Source of the DNA: Luteimonas rhizosphaerae
Lineage (GTDB): Bacteria > Pseudomonadota > Gammaproteobacteria > Xanthomonadales > Xanthomonadaceae
NCBI RefSeq assembly: GCF_002849595.1
Contig: NZ_NRQR01000028.1
Location: forward strand, 110,523 to 174,522
DNA: 64,000 bases
Direction: 5' to 3'
Part shown: in pieces, positions 43,393 through 52,136 of the stretch
Numbering within the stretch: position 1 is the stretch's first letter
How the letters are laid out: every line of letters begins with the position of its first letter
The notes under the pieces: generated by a model
Databases searched by the model: none
Told to the model about the DNA's origin: nothing
What the model saw: only the letters and a program-made list of their open reading frames with translations
Translations under genes and position numbers: made by a program

Positions 43393-44355
43393 ATGCCGCA
43401 GGATCTTCTCGACCGCATCGACCAACGCACCCGCCTCGCCGGCCACAACCGGTTGGCGCTGCTGCTGTTCCGTCTCGGCGGCCGCCAAATTTTTGGCGTC
43501 AACGTCTTCAAGGTGCAGGAAGTGCTGCGCCGGCCCTTGCTGTTCCGCGTGCCCGGCCTGCCGATGCAGTTCGCCGGCGTCGCCGACGTGCGCGGCCGCA
43601 GCGTGCCGGTGCTGGACCTGGGCCGGGTGATCGGCCATCCCGAGCGCGACGGCGACGAGCTGCCGCCCTATCTGGTGGTCACCGAGTTCAACCGCTCGGT
43701 GCAGGGCTTCCTGGTCAGCGGCGTCGAGCGGATCGTCAACATCGCCGTCGAGGACATCCTGCCGCCGCCCGACCTCGGCAGCGAAGGCAGTTACCTGACC
43801 GCGGTGACGCGCTACCAGAACGAGCTGATCCAGGTCATCGACGTGGAAAGCGTGCTGGCCGACATTTCCCAGGCGCGCATGGACGCCGACCTGTCGGCCG
43901 ACTACGCCCTGCCCGCCGACGCCCCGCCGATGCAGGTGCTGGTGGTCGACGATTCCCGCGTCGCGCGCCAGCAGATCCGCAGCGTGCTCGACCAGCTCGG
44001 CGTCGGCGTCAGCCTGCTGTCGGACGGCCGCCAGGCGCTGGACCACCTCTTGCAGCTGCACGCCTCGGGCGAGCCGCCGTCTCAGCGCTACGCGATGATC
44101 GTGTCCGACATCGAGATGCCGGCGATGGACGGCTACACCCTGACGACCGAAATCCGTCGCCATCCCGGCCTGGCGGACCTGTACGTGCTGCTGCACACCT
44201 CGCTGTCGGGCGTGTTCAACACCTCGATGGTGCAGAGCGTCGGCGCCGACGCCTTCGTCGCCAAGTACAGCCCGCACGATCTCGCCGACGAGGTCCTGCG
44301 CCGGCTGCACGAGGTCGCCGAGGCCGCCGGCGGGACCCACGTCCCGCGCAGCTGA
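43393..44355 (+). CDS. cheV: Chemotaxis coupling protein CheV (CheW-receiver)
   Basis: CheV couples chemoreceptors to CheA and can be tuned by phosphorylation. The 320-residue protein has an N-terminal CheW-like domain (about 18-165; LALLLFRLGGRQIFGVNVFKV) and a C-terminal receiver (about 180-310) with phospho-acceptor Asp239 (IVSDIEMPAMDG) and the conserved DDSRVAR start. Length is typical. The start MPQDLLDRIDQRTRLAGHNR agrees with CheV N-termini, so the ATG at 43393 is firm although there is almost no leader behind the sigma-28 promoter. The gene lies between flgA (divergent) and flgB (same strand). Confidence 0.93.
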   Translation: MPQDLLDRIDQRTRLAGHNRLALLLFRLGGRQIFGVNVFKVQEVLRRPLLFRVPGLPMQFAGVADVRGRSVPVLDLGRVIGHPERDGDELPPYLVVTEFNRSVQGFLVSGVERIVNIAVEDILPPPDLGSEGSYLTAVTRYQNELIQVIDVESVLADISQARMDADLSADYALPADAPPMQVLVVDDSRVARQQIRSVLDQLGVGVSLLSDGRQALDHLLQLHASGEPPSQRYAMIVSDIEMPAMDGYTLTTEIRRHPGLADLYVLLHTSLSGVFNTSMVQSVGADAFVAKYSPHDLADEVLRRLHEVAEAAGGTHVPRS

Positions 44356-44451
44356 GGCCTGGCGGCCCGCGCCACGGCACGCGCCGGACACCACCGCGCC
44401 GGGGGATCGCCCGCGGCCCGGACCCGCTCCCGCCCCTACCGTACGCCGTCG

Positions 44452-44467
44452 TGGCACGCCGCTTGCA
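44452..44467 (+). promoter_or_regulatory. Sigma-54 (RpoN) promoter of flgB
   Basis: TGGCAC (44452-44457), GCCGC spacer, TTGCA (44463-44467): a perfect match to the -24/-12 consensus. The start would be near 44478, 23 nt before the flgB ATG. Confidence 0.92.
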
Positions 44468-44500
44468 GCGCATCGGGCAGGCGTTGCAGGGAGTCCGTCC

Positions 44501-44908
44501 ATGTCCAATCCGATCTCGTCCTACCTCGGGCTCCAGGCCGATGCGCTGCCGTTGCGCGAGCAGCGCATGAAGCTGATCGCCAGCAACCTGGCGAACGCCG
44601 ACACGCCCGGCTACCAGGCGCGCGACCTCGACTTCAATGCCGCCCTCGCCAATGCCGCCCGCACCCGCGAAGCCGGCCCGCAGCCGCTGGACGGCCTGCG
44701 CGGCAACCACATCCCCTTGCCCGGCAGCGACGCCATGGAGCCTTTCGCGATCGCCCGCGTCGCCGCCCAGGCCAGTCTCGACGGCAACAGCGTCGACCCC
44801 GATGCCGAGCGCGCCGCCTACGGCCGTGCGGCGCTCGAATACCGCGCCTCGCTGAGCTTCCTCGAGTCGAAGGTCCGCACCCTCCTGACCGCCATCACGG
44901 GACAGTAA
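44501..44908 (+). CDS. flgB: Flagellar basal body rod protein FlgB
   Basis: FlgB forms the proximal rod that crosses the periplasm. The 135-residue protein has the rod-family N-terminal motif (LIASNLANADTPGYQARDLDF) and a C-terminal helix (EYRASLSFLESKVRTLLTAITGQ). The ATG at 44501 follows GGGAG at 44489-44493. It is first in the flgBCDEF transcript driven by a perfect sigma-54 promoter. flgC starts 3 bp after its stop. It has no signal peptide, as rod proteins are exported by the flagellar type III apparatus. Confidence 0.95.
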   Translation: MSNPISSYLGLQADALPLREQRMKLIASNLANADTPGYQARDLDFNAALANAARTREAGPQPLDGLRGNHIPLPGSDAMEPFAIARVAAQASLDGNSVDPDAERAAYGRAALEYRASLSFLESKVRTLLTAITGQ

Positions 44909-44911
44909 GCC

Positions 44912-45319
44912 ATGAGCAACCTGCCGATCTTCGACGTCGCCGGCTCCGCGCTGCAGGCGCAGTCCGTGCGCCTGAGCACGCTGGCCAGCAACCTCGCCAA
45001 CGCCGATTCCGTCGCCGGATCGCCCGACCAGGTCTACAAGCCGCTCGAACCGGTGTTCCGCGCGACCGCGCACGGCAGCGACCCCGCCCTGACCGGCGTG
45101 CAGGTCGCCGGCATCGTCGAGCGCGACAACCCACCGATCCAGCGCTACGAACCCGGCCATCCGCTGGCCGACGAACAGGGCTACGTCTACTCGCCCGACG
45201 TCGACCCGGTCTCGCAGATGGTCAACATGATTTCCGCCTCGCGCAGCTACCAGGCCGGCGTCGAGATGCTGAACACCGCCAAGGAACTGGCGGTCGCCAC
45301 CCTGAGCATGGGCCGCTGA
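44912..45319 (+). CDS. flgC: Flagellar basal body rod protein FlgC
   Basis: FlgC is another proximal rod subunit. The 135-residue protein shows the rod N-terminal motif (RLSTLASNLANADSVAGSPDQVYK) and the typical FlgC segment PDVDPVSQMVNMISASRSYQAGVEMLNTAKELA at its C-terminus, broken here only by length limits of this description. It lies 3 bp after flgB and 14 bp before flgD, so it is in the same operon. Its length equals that of FlgB, as expected. Confidence 0.95.
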   Translation: MSNLPIFDVAGSALQAQSVRLSTLASNLANADSVAGSPDQVYKPLEPVFRATAHGSDPALTGVQVAGIVERDNPPIQRYEPGHPLADEQGYVYSPDVDPVSQMVNMISASRSYQAGVEMLNTAKELAVATLSMGR

Positions 45320-45333
45320 GGCCCGGAGCACGC

Positions 45334-46005
45334 ATGAGCACGATCGGCAGCGACATCTACAGCAGCCTCGGCCTGACCGGCAACGCCGGCACGCCCGACG
45401 CGAAGAAGGACGAGTCCCTCGGCCAGGCGGATTTCCTGCGCCTGATGACCGAGCAGCTCAAGCACCAGGATCCGCTCAAGCCCATGGAGAACAGCGCGTT
45501 CCTCGGCCAGCTGGCGCAGTTCTCGACGGTCCAGGGCATCCAGGACCTCAACAGCAGCGTCAACGGCTTCTCGGGCGCGATGGCCAGCGACCAGCTGCTG
45601 CGCGGCGCGACGATGGTCGGCCGCGAGGTCGTGCTGCCGTCGGCGAAGCTGGCGCTGCCGGCCGAAGGCGAGACCACGGGTCTGGTCGCGGTGAACGGGC
45701 CGGGCAACGTGACCTTCGAGGTCACCGACGCCAACGGCACGCCGGTGCGCCAGTTCAGCGTGCCGGCGACCGCCGCGGGCGAAGTCGCCTTCGCCTGGGA
45801 CGGCACCAACACCGCCGGCGAGCGCCTGCCCGCGGGCACCTACGGCATCACCGCCAAGCACGCCAGCAGCGCCGGCGAGACCACCACGCTGAGCACCTAC
45901 GTCAAGGCCAAGGTCGACAGCGTGTCGGTCGGATCCGACGGCCTCTACCTCGATCTGCACGGCCTCGGCACGGCGCCGATCGGCTACGTCCTGCGCGTCA
46001 ACTGA
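45334..46005 (+). CDS. flgD: Flagellar hook assembly protein FlgD
   Basis: FlgD caps the growing hook and is later discarded. The 223-residue protein has the conserved N-terminal segment LGQADFLRLMTEQLKHQDPL followed by PMENSAFLGQLAQFSTVQGI. A FlgD Ig-like/Tudor region follows (GEVAFAWDGTNTAGERLPAG). It lies between flgC and flgE in the expected order. GGAG at 45325-45328 supports the ATG at 45334. Confidence 0.95.
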   Translation: MSTIGSDIYSSLGLTGNAGTPDAKKDESLGQADFLRLMTEQLKHQDPLKPMENSAFLGQLAQFSTVQGIQDLNSSVNGFSGAMASDQLLRGATMVGREVVLPSAKLALPAEGETTGLVAVNGPGNVTFEVTDANGTPVRQFSVPATAAGEVAFAWDGTNTAGERLPAGTYGITAKHASSAGETTTLSTYVKAKVDSVSVGSDGLYLDLHGLGTAPIGYVLRVN

Positions 46006-46048
46006 CGCCTTCCTTCCTGTACCGCGCACGCCTTCCACGGAGTCTGTC

Positions 46049-47269
46049 ATGAGCTTCAATACCTCGTTGTCCGGGATCAACGCCGCCAGTGCCGATCTCA
46101 ACGTCACCGCCAACAACATCGCCAACGTCAACACGACCGGCTTCAAGGAGTCGCGCGCGGAATTCGCCGACCTGTTCTCCAGCACCGCCTACGGCCTGTC
46201 GCGCAACGCGATCGGTTCGGGCGTGAAGCTCAGCAACGTCGCGCAGCAGTTCTCGCAGGGCAACATCAACCCGACCGGCCGCAACCTCGACATGGCCGTC
46301 GACGGCGAGGGCTTCTTCACCCTCAACCAGAACGGCGCCCGCCTCTACAGCCGCGCCGGCAACTTCCAGACCGACAACCAGGGCTTCATCGGCACGCCGG
46401 AAGGCGCGCGCCTGCAGGTCTATCCGCCGAACGACCAGGGCGGCTTCGACATCGGCCGCCTGACCGACCTGCAGCTGCTGACGACCGACAGCCCGCCGCG
46501 CGCGACGACCGGCGTGGACCTGTCGTTCACCCTGCCCGGCAATGCACAGCCGCCGACCATCGCCGCCTTCGATCCGTCCGAGCCCAACAGCTACAACGCC
46601 TCGAGCGGCGGCGTGACCGTGTTCGATTCGCTGGGCGTGGCCCACGTGCAGACCTCGTACTTCGTCAAGACCGCGAATCCCAACGAGTGGGCCGTCCACA
46701 GCTATGTCGACGGTGCGCCGGTCGGCACGCCGGCGACGCTGCAGTTCTCCGACACCGGCTCGCTGGTCACGCCCGCCGACGGCCGCATCGCGCTCGGCGC
46801 GTTCGCGCCGCCGACCGGCGCCGGCTCGATGGATCTCACCCTCGACGTCACCGGCTCCACCCAGTACGGCAGCGGCTTCCAGCTGCGCAACAACAACCAG
46901 GACGGCTACGCGTCCGGCAAGCTCAACGAGATCAGCATCTCCGCCGATGGCGTGGTGTTCGCGCGGTATTCCAACGGTGCCGACACCGCGCTGGGCCAGG
47001 TCGCGTTGACGACGTTCGTCAACCCGCAGGGCCTGCAGAAAGAAGGCAACAACGCCTGGGGCGAGAGCTACGCATCCGGCGCGCCGCGCACCGGCGTGCC
47101 CGACAGCTCGGACTTCGGCCAGATCCAGTCCGGCGCGCTGGAATCGTCGACGGTCGACCTGACCGAGCAGCTGGTCAGCATGATCGTGTCCCAGCGCAAC
47201 TTCCAGGCCAACGCCCAGATGATCTCGACGCAGGACCAGGTCACCCAGACGGTCATCAACATCCGCTGA
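46049..47269 (+). CDS. flgE: Flagellar hook protein FlgE
   Basis: FlgE polymerises into the flexible hook. The 406-residue protein opens with MSFNTSLSGINAASADLNVT and the rod/hook motif NNIANVNTTGFKESRAEF. The D1/D2 region includes DMAVDGEGFFTLNQNG. The C-terminus has the family motif (QSGALESSTVDLTEQLVSMI, then VSQRNFQANAQMISTQDQV). Length is in the normal range for a simple hook. ACGGAG at 46037-46042 precedes the ATG. flgF follows after 95 bp. Confidence 0.95.
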   Translation: MSFNTSLSGINAASADLNVTANNIANVNTTGFKESRAEFADLFSSTAYGLSRNAIGSGVKLSNVAQQFSQGNINPTGRNLDMAVDGEGFFTLNQNGARLYSRAGNFQTDNQGFIGTPEGARLQVYPPNDQGGFDIGRLTDLQLLTTDSPPRATTGVDLSFTLPGNAQPPTIAAFDPSEPNSYNASSGGVTVFDSLGVAHVQTSYFVKTANPNEWAVHSYVDGAPVGTPATLQFSDTGSLVTPADGRIALGAFAPPTGAGSMDLTLDVTGSTQYGSGFQLRNNNQDGYASGKLNEISISADGVVFARYSNGADTALGQVALTTFVNPQGLQKEGNNAWGESYASGAPRTGVPDSSDFGQIQSGALESSTVDLTEQLVSMIVSQRNFQANAQMISTQDQVTQTVINIR

Positions 47270-47364
47270 TGACCGCGGGTCTCCGGCGCGCGGCGTCGGG
47301 CGTCCCCTAGGCGCCCGGCCCGCGCGACCGGCTTTTCTTCCTTCGAACCCGGACGCCGGCCGCC

Positions 47365-48114
47365 ATGGACAAAGCCCTCTACGTCGCGATGAGCGGTGCC
47401 CGCTCGACCCTGCAGGCGCAGGGCACGGTCGCGCACAACCTCGCCAACGCCGACACCGCCGGCTTCAAGGCGGCGCTGTCGAACACCCAGGCCTACCGGA
47501 TCCCGGGCGGCGAGCATGCGTCGCGCATCGACGCGATGCACATCGACCAGGGTTTCAACAGCCGCCTGGGCACCCAGCGCGTGACCGGCAACGCGCTCGA
47601 CGTGTCGCTGCGTCCTGATCGCTGGCTCGCGGTGCAGTCGCCCGACGGCGGCGAGGCCTATACCCGCGCCGGAAATCTGTCGCTGACCCCGAACGGCCAG
47701 CTGGTCACCGCCGGCGGCCATCCGCTGATCGACGAGAACGGCATGCCGTTCACCGTGCCGCCGCACCAGGCGATGGAGATCGGCCAGGACGGCACCGTGT
47801 CGATCGTGCCGCTGGGCGAAGGCCCGCAGACGCTGGCCGTGCTCGGCCGCCTGCGCGTGGTCGACGCGACCCCGGAGCGCCTGGCGCGCGGCCTCGACGG
47901 CCTGATGCGCAACGTCGACCCGCAGCTGCCGTTGGCGCAGGCCCCCGGCGACGTCATGGCGACGGGCACGCTGGAAGGCAGCAACGTCGACACCACCGGC
48001 GCGCTGGTGCAGATGATCCAGCTGCAGCGGCAGTTCGAGATGCAGGTGAAGCTGATCCAGCGCGGCGACGACAACGCCCAGGCCGCGAACAGCCTGCTGC
48101 GCCTCGGCGGCTGA
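47365..48114 (+). CDS. flgF: Flagellar basal body rod protein FlgF
   Basis: FlgF is a rod subunit at the proximal-distal boundary. The 249-residue protein begins MDKALYVAMSGARSTLQAQG with NLANADTAGFKAALSNT, and ends TGALVQMIQLQRQFEMQVKL, all typical of FlgF. It is followed by a terminator-like hairpin and a new sigma-54 promoter before flgG, so it probably ends the first transcript of the hook-basal body region. The 95 bp in front of it show no clear promoter. Confidence 0.94.
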   Translation: MDKALYVAMSGARSTLQAQGTVAHNLANADTAGFKAALSNTQAYRIPGGEHASRIDAMHIDQGFNSRLGTQRVTGNALDVSLRPDRWLAVQSPDGGEAYTRAGNLSLTPNGQLVTAGGHPLIDENGMPFTVPPHQAMEIGQDGTVSIVPLGEGPQTLAVLGRLRVVDATPERLARGLDGLMRNVDPQLPLAQAPGDVMATGTLEGSNVDTTGALVQMIQLQRQFEMQVKLIQRGDDNAQAANSLLRLGG

Positions 48115-48117
48115 GCC

Positions 48118-48160
48118 GGGCGCGCCAGCGTTCACCGGAGCGCGAACGCGCCCCCCTTTT
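48118..48160 (+). terminator. Terminator-like hairpin between flgF and flgG
   Basis: Lower stem GGGCG (48118-48122) with CGCCC (48149-48153), upper stem CGTTC (48129-48133) with GAACG (48144-48148), then CCC and TTTT (48157-48160). It starts 4 bp after the flgF stop and suggests partial termination there. Confidence 0.45.
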
Positions 48161-48271
48161 CGCGCGCGGCGAGGTCCGGCAGCTCATGCCCCTCACGCGC
48201 GGGCGCACGCCTGCGAACGAAGGGCGAGGCGTCGTCGCTCCGTTGCCTCGATTCCCGGATTCCGCGCGTCC

Positions 48272-48287
48272 TGGCACGGCGATTGCA
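48272..48287 (+). promoter_or_regulatory. Sigma-54 (RpoN) promoter of flgG
   Basis: TGGCAC (48272-48277), GGCGA spacer, TTGCA (48283-48287): a perfect -24/-12 element. The start would be near 48299, 35 nt before the flgG ATG, giving flgGHIJKL their own transcript. Confidence 0.92.
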
Positions 48288-48333
48288 ACAGTCCTTTCGA
48301 CGGCGCCGATGCGCCCGCACCGAGGAACGACCG

Positions 48334-49119
48334 ATGAACCAGGCTCTGTGGGTGGCGAAGACCGGACTGGACGCGCAGCAGACGCGCATGTCGGTCGTGT
48401 CCAACAACCTCGCCAACACCAACACCACCGGCTTCAAGCGCGACCGCGCCAATTTCGAGGACCTGCTGTACCAGCAGGTGCGCCAGCCCGGCGGCGCGAC
48501 GTCGGCGCAGACCCAGCTTCCGTCGGGCCTGCAGCTCGGCACCGGCGTGCGCGTGGTCTCGACCGCCAAGGACTTCGCCCAGGGCAACCCGCAGCAGACC
48601 GGCCGCGCGCTCGACGTCATGGTCAACGGCCGCGGCTTCTTCGAGGTCATGCTGCCCGACGGCACCTCGGCCTACACCCGCGACGGCAGCTTCCAGATCA
48701 GCCCGCAGGGCGAGCTGGTGACCTCGAGCGGGTTCGCGGTCCAGCCCGGCATCCAGATCCCGGAAGGCGCGCAGTCGATGACCATCGGCCAGGACGGCAC
48801 GATCACCGCGCAGATCGCGGGCGAAGCGCAGGGCATCGAGATCGGCGCGCTCACCATCACCGACTTCATCAATCCCGCGGGCCTGCAGGCCCGCGGCGAG
48901 AACCTGTATCTGGAAACCACGGCCTCCGGCCCGGCCCAGAACGGCACGCCCGGCCTCAACGGCCTGGGCCTGATCGAACAGGGCGCGCTGGAAGGCAGCA
49001 ACGTCAACGTCGTCGAGGAGCTGGTCAGCATGATCGAGACCCAGCGCGCCTACGAGATGAACGCCAAGGCGATCTCGGCGACCGACTCGATGCTGGGCTA
49101 CCTCAACAACAACGTCTGA
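48334..49119 (+). CDS. flgG: Flagellar basal body distal rod protein FlgG
   Basis: FlgG builds the distal rod. The 261-residue protein begins [20 protein letters not shown] with the [24 protein letters not shown] motif, has [17 protein letters not shown], and ends [20 protein letters not shown] followed by [12 protein letters not shown], the classic FlgG C-terminus. Length is the family norm (about 260). GAGGAA at 48321-48326 supports the ATG at 48334; an upstream in-frame start would overlap the sigma-54 promoter and is rejected. Confidence 0.96.
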   Translation: MNQALWVAKTGLDAQQTRMSVVSNNLANTNTTGFKRDRANFEDLLYQQVRQPGGATSAQTQLPSGLQLGTGVRVVSTAKDFAQGNPQQTGRALDVMVNGRGFFEVMLPDGTSAYTRDGSFQISPQGELVTSSGFAVQPGIQIPEGAQSMTIGQDGTITAQIAGEAQGIEIGALTITDFINPAGLQARGENLYLETTASGPAQNGTPGLNGLGLIEQGALEGSNVNVVEELVSMIETQRAYEMNAKAISATDSMLGYLNNNV

Positions 49120-49127
49120 GTGCCGTC

Positions 49128-49841
49128 ATGACCCGTCTCCCGTTCCGCCATCTCCCCATCGCCCCGCTGGCGCTGGTCCTGCCCGTTCTGCTGACCGCCT
49201 GCGTGGCGGCCGGCGACGTACGCCCGTTCCCGGCCATGGTGGCGACGCCGCCGGCGGTGGTGCCATATGGGCAGGCGACCCAGGGCGCGATCTACCAGGG
49301 CGCCATCTACCAGGGCGGCGGCGGGCTGTCGCTGTTCGGCGACCGGCGTGCGCGCGATGTCGGCGACCTGCTGACGATCCAGCTGGTGGAATCCACCACC
49401 GCGCAGACCGCAGCCGGGACCCAGATCGGCAAGGAAAGCAGCCTCGACATCGGCGCGCCGAACGTCTTCGGTGCGCCGGTCACGCTCAATGGGCGCGACA
49501 TCCTCAGCGCGTCGGCCGCCGGCGCGCGCGATTTCGACGGCAACGGCCGCAGCACCCAGAGCAACCGCCTGCAGGGCAGCGTCACGGTGACCGTCATCCA
49601 GCGCCTGCCCAACGGCAACCTCGTCGTCGAGGGCAGCAAGCAGATGCGCCTCAACCAGGGCAACGAACTGGTCCAGGTGCAGGGCATCGTGCGACCCGCG
49701 GACATCGGCCCCGACAACACCATCCCGTCGAGCCGCGTCGCCGACGCCCGTATCGCCTACGGCGGACGCGGCGCGATCGCGCAGTCCAATTCGATGGGCT
49801 GGCTCGGCCGGTTCTTCAATTCCCGTCTGGCCCCCTACTGA
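49128..49841 (+). CDS. flgH: Flagellar L-ring lipoprotein FlgH
   Basis: FlgH forms the outer-membrane L-ring bushing around the rod. The 237-residue precursor has a lipoprotein signal with lipobox LLTAC (Cys near residue 25). The mature protein contains [21 protein letters not shown] and the family end [19 protein letters not shown] tandem duplication [10 protein letters not shown] is visible at about residues 54-63. The ATG at 49128 lies 8 bp after the flgG stop. flgI follows 8 bp downstream. Confidence 0.94.
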   Translation: MTRLPFRHLPIAPLALVLPVLLTACVAAGDVRPFPAMVATPPAVVPYGQATQGAIYQGAIYQGGGGLSLFGDRRARDVGDLLTIQLVESTTAQTAAGTQIGKESSLDIGAPNVFGAPVTLNGRDILSASAAGARDFDGNGRSTQSNRLQGSVTVTVIQRLPNGNLVVEGSKQMRLNQGNELVQVQGIVRPADIGPDNTIPSSRVADARIAYGGRGAIAQSNSMGWLGRFFNSRLAPY

Positions 49842-49849
49842 GCCCCGCC

Positions 49850-50968
49850 ATGCGCACCGCCTCCCTGCTCCGCCTGTTCGTCGCGCTCGCCCTGGCGGCC
49901 ACGCTGCTCGCGCCCGCATCCGCCCAGGAACGCATCAAGGACCTCGCCTCCGTGGGCGGCGTGCGCGGCAATGCGCTGGTCGGCTACGGCCTCGTCGTCG
50001 GCCTCGACGGCAGCGGCGACCGCACGAGCCAGGCGCCCTTCACCGTGCAGAGCCTGCGCAACATGCTCAACGAGCTGGGCGTCACGGTGCCGACGAACGT
50101 CAACCCGCAGCTGAAGAACGTCGCCGCGGTCGCGATCCACGCCGAACTGCCCGCCTTCGCCAAGCCGGGCCAGACCATCGACATCACCGTGTCCTCGATC
50201 GCCAATGCGGTGTCGCTGCGCGGCGGCACGCTGCTGATGGCGCCGCTGAAGGGCGCCGATGGGCAGATCTACGCGATCGCCCAGGGCAGCCTGGTGGTCG
50301 GCGGTTTCGGCGCCGAAGGCCGGGACGGCTCGCGCGTGTCGGTGAATATCCCCAGCGTCGGTCGGATTCCGAACGGTGCGATGGTCGAGCGTGCGCTCGC
50401 CGGCGTCGTCGGCGACTACGGCGAGCTGACCCTGAATCTCAACCGCGCCGACTTCAGCACGATGGCCAGCATGGTCTCGGCGCTCGACGCGCGCTTCGGC
50501 CCCGGCACCGCGCGTGCGGTCGATGGCGTCACTGTGGCCGTGCGCGCGCCGGACGATCCGGGCGCGCGGATCAACTTCCTCGCCCAGGTCGAGAACGTGC
50601 AGATCCGCCCGGGCACGGCGCCGGCCAAGGTCATCGTCAATTCGCGCACCGGCACCGTCGTCATCGGTTCGAACGTCTCGGTGCTGCCGGCCGCGATCGC
50701 CCACGGCTCGCTCAGCGTGACAATCACCGAAAGCCTCAACGTCAGCCAGCCCGAGGCGTTCGGCCGCGGCGAGACCGTCGTGACGCCACAGTCCGACATC
50801 GACATCGCCGCCGACGGCAGTCGCATGTTCAAGTTCGCCGGCGGCACCTCGCTCGACGAGATCGTGCGCGCGGTCAACGCCGTCGGCGCCGCGCCGGGCG
50901 ACCTGATCGCGATCCTCGAAGCGCTGAAGCAGGCCGGCGCGCTGCGCGCGGAGCTCGAGGTCATCTGA
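49850..50968 (+). CDS. flgI: Flagellar P-ring protein FlgI
   Basis: FlgI forms the periplasmic P-ring in the peptidoglycan layer. The 372-residue precursor has a signal peptide ([22 protein letters not shown], residues about 4-25). The mature start [21 protein letters not shown] is the hallmark of FlgI, followed by [13 protein letters not shown] and the C-terminal [20 protein letters not shown]. It is secreted by Sec and chaperoned by FlgA. It lies between flgH and flgJ with gaps of 8 and 1 bp. Confidence 0.96.
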   Translation: MRTASLLRLFVALALAATLLAPASAQERIKDLASVGGVRGNALVGYGLVVGLDGSGDRTSQAPFTVQSLRNMLNELGVTVPTNVNPQLKNVAAVAIHAELPAFAKPGQTIDITVSSIANAVSLRGGTLLMAPLKGADGQIYAIAQGSLVVGGFGAEGRDGSRVSVNIPSVGRIPNGAMVERALAGVVGDYGELTLNLNRADFSTMASMVSALDARFGPGTARAVDGVTVAVRAPDDPGARINFLAQVENVQIRPGTAPAKVIVNSRTGTVVIGSNVSVLPAAIAHGSLSVTITESLNVSQPEAFGRGETVVTPQSDIDIAADGSRMFKFAGGTSLDEIVRAVNAVGAAPGDLIAILEALKQAGALRAELEVI

Positions 50969-50969
50969 C

Positions 50970-52127
50970 ATGCGCATCGCGCCCGCGCCCCTCGAACTCG
51001 CCCCCGCGACCCGCCCCGATGCCACGCGCATCGACCAGGCGGCGCGCGAGTTCGAAGGCGTGTTCGCGCAGATGCTGATCAAGAGCATGCGCGACGCGAG
51101 CTTCGGCGACGCGCTGTTCCCGGGCGAGAACCAGCTCTACCGCGATCTCTACGACCAGAAACTGGCCAAGTCGCTGACCGAGGGCGACGGCCTGGGCCTG
51201 GCGAAATCGATCGCGCGCCAGCTCGGTGGCGACGCAGGTCCGGCGCCGGTGCTCGACACCACCCTGGCGCCCGCCGCCGGCGCGAGCCGCATTGGCCACC
51301 TGCTGCCCGACAGCGCGACCGCGCGCACGCTCGACCTGATCGCCGGCATCGACACGCGCGGATCGGGTCGCGCGCCTTCGGATGCGCCGGACGCCGCCAT
51401 GCAGTCGCCGATGGACGGCTTCATCGAACAGCTGATGGCCCGCGGCCAGGCGACCGCCGAGACGGTCGGCCGCGCGGCGTCGTCGATCGGCACCGCCGTC
51501 GGCCGGATTCCCGAGGCCGTCGAAGCCGCGTCGCGCGCCGCCGTCGAACATCTCGGGGCACGCACGCCGGAAGGTTTCGTCGCCTCGATCTGGTCGCACG
51601 CGCAGGACGCCGCGCGCGAACTCGGCGTCGACGCGCGGGCGCTGGTCGCCCAGGCGGCGCTCGAGACCGGCTGGGGCCGGCGCATGATCCAGCGCGGCGA
51701 CGGCGCGACCGCGCACAACCTGTTCGGCATCAAGGCGACCGGCTGGAAAGGCGAGCGCGCCGCCGCCAACACCCACGAATACACCAACGGCGTGCGCCAT
51801 TCCGAGCGCGCCGACTTCCGCGCCTACGCGTCGCCGGCCGAGAGCTTCGCCGACTACGTGCAGCTGCTCAAGCGCAGCCCGCGCTACCGCGAAGCGCTCG
51901 ATGCCGGCACCGACGTGCGCCATTTCGCCGGCGCCCTGCAGCGCGCCGGTTATGCGACCGACCCGAAATACGCCGACAAGATCAGCGCGATCGCCAACGG
52001 GCCGACGATGGGCCGCGCGCTGTCGACGATCTCCCGCTTCGCGAACGTGCCGGCCGACAGCGCGCCGACGCCCCCCCACCGCTTCGCCGATGCCGTCGAC
52101 GGCGCCGGCCACGCGCGTCTCCGATAG
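50970..52127 (+). CDS. flgJ: Flagellar rod assembly protein / peptidoglycan hydrolase FlgJ
   Basis: This 385-residue protein combines an N-terminal rod-cap domain (about 20-100; AAREFEGVFAQMLIKSMRDA, then DLYDQKLAKSLTEGDGLGLA) with a C-terminal glucosaminidase domain (about 190-345; QAALETGWGRRMI, HNLFGIKATGWKGER). So it is the bifunctional gammaproteobacterial type that opens the peptidoglycan for the rod. The linker of about 90 residues is long and Ala-rich. It begins 1 bp after flgI. Confidence 0.95.
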   Translation: MRIAPAPLELAPATRPDATRIDQAAREFEGVFAQMLIKSMRDASFGDALFPGENQLYRDLYDQKLAKSLTEGDGLGLAKSIARQLGGDAGPAPVLDTTLAPAAGASRIGHLLPDSATARTLDLIAGIDTRGSGRAPSDAPDAAMQSPMDGFIEQLMARGQATAETVGRAASSIGTAVGRIPEAVEAASRAAVEHLGARTPEGFVASIWSHAQDAARELGVDARALVAQAALETGWGRRMIQRGDGATAHNLFGIKATGWKGERAAANTHEYTNGVRHSERADFRAYASPAESFADYVQLLKRSPRYREALDAGTDVRHFAGALQRAGYATDPKYADKISAIANGPTMGRALSTISRFANVPADSAPTPPHRFADAVDGAGHARLR

Positions 52128-52136
52128 GTCCGCCCC

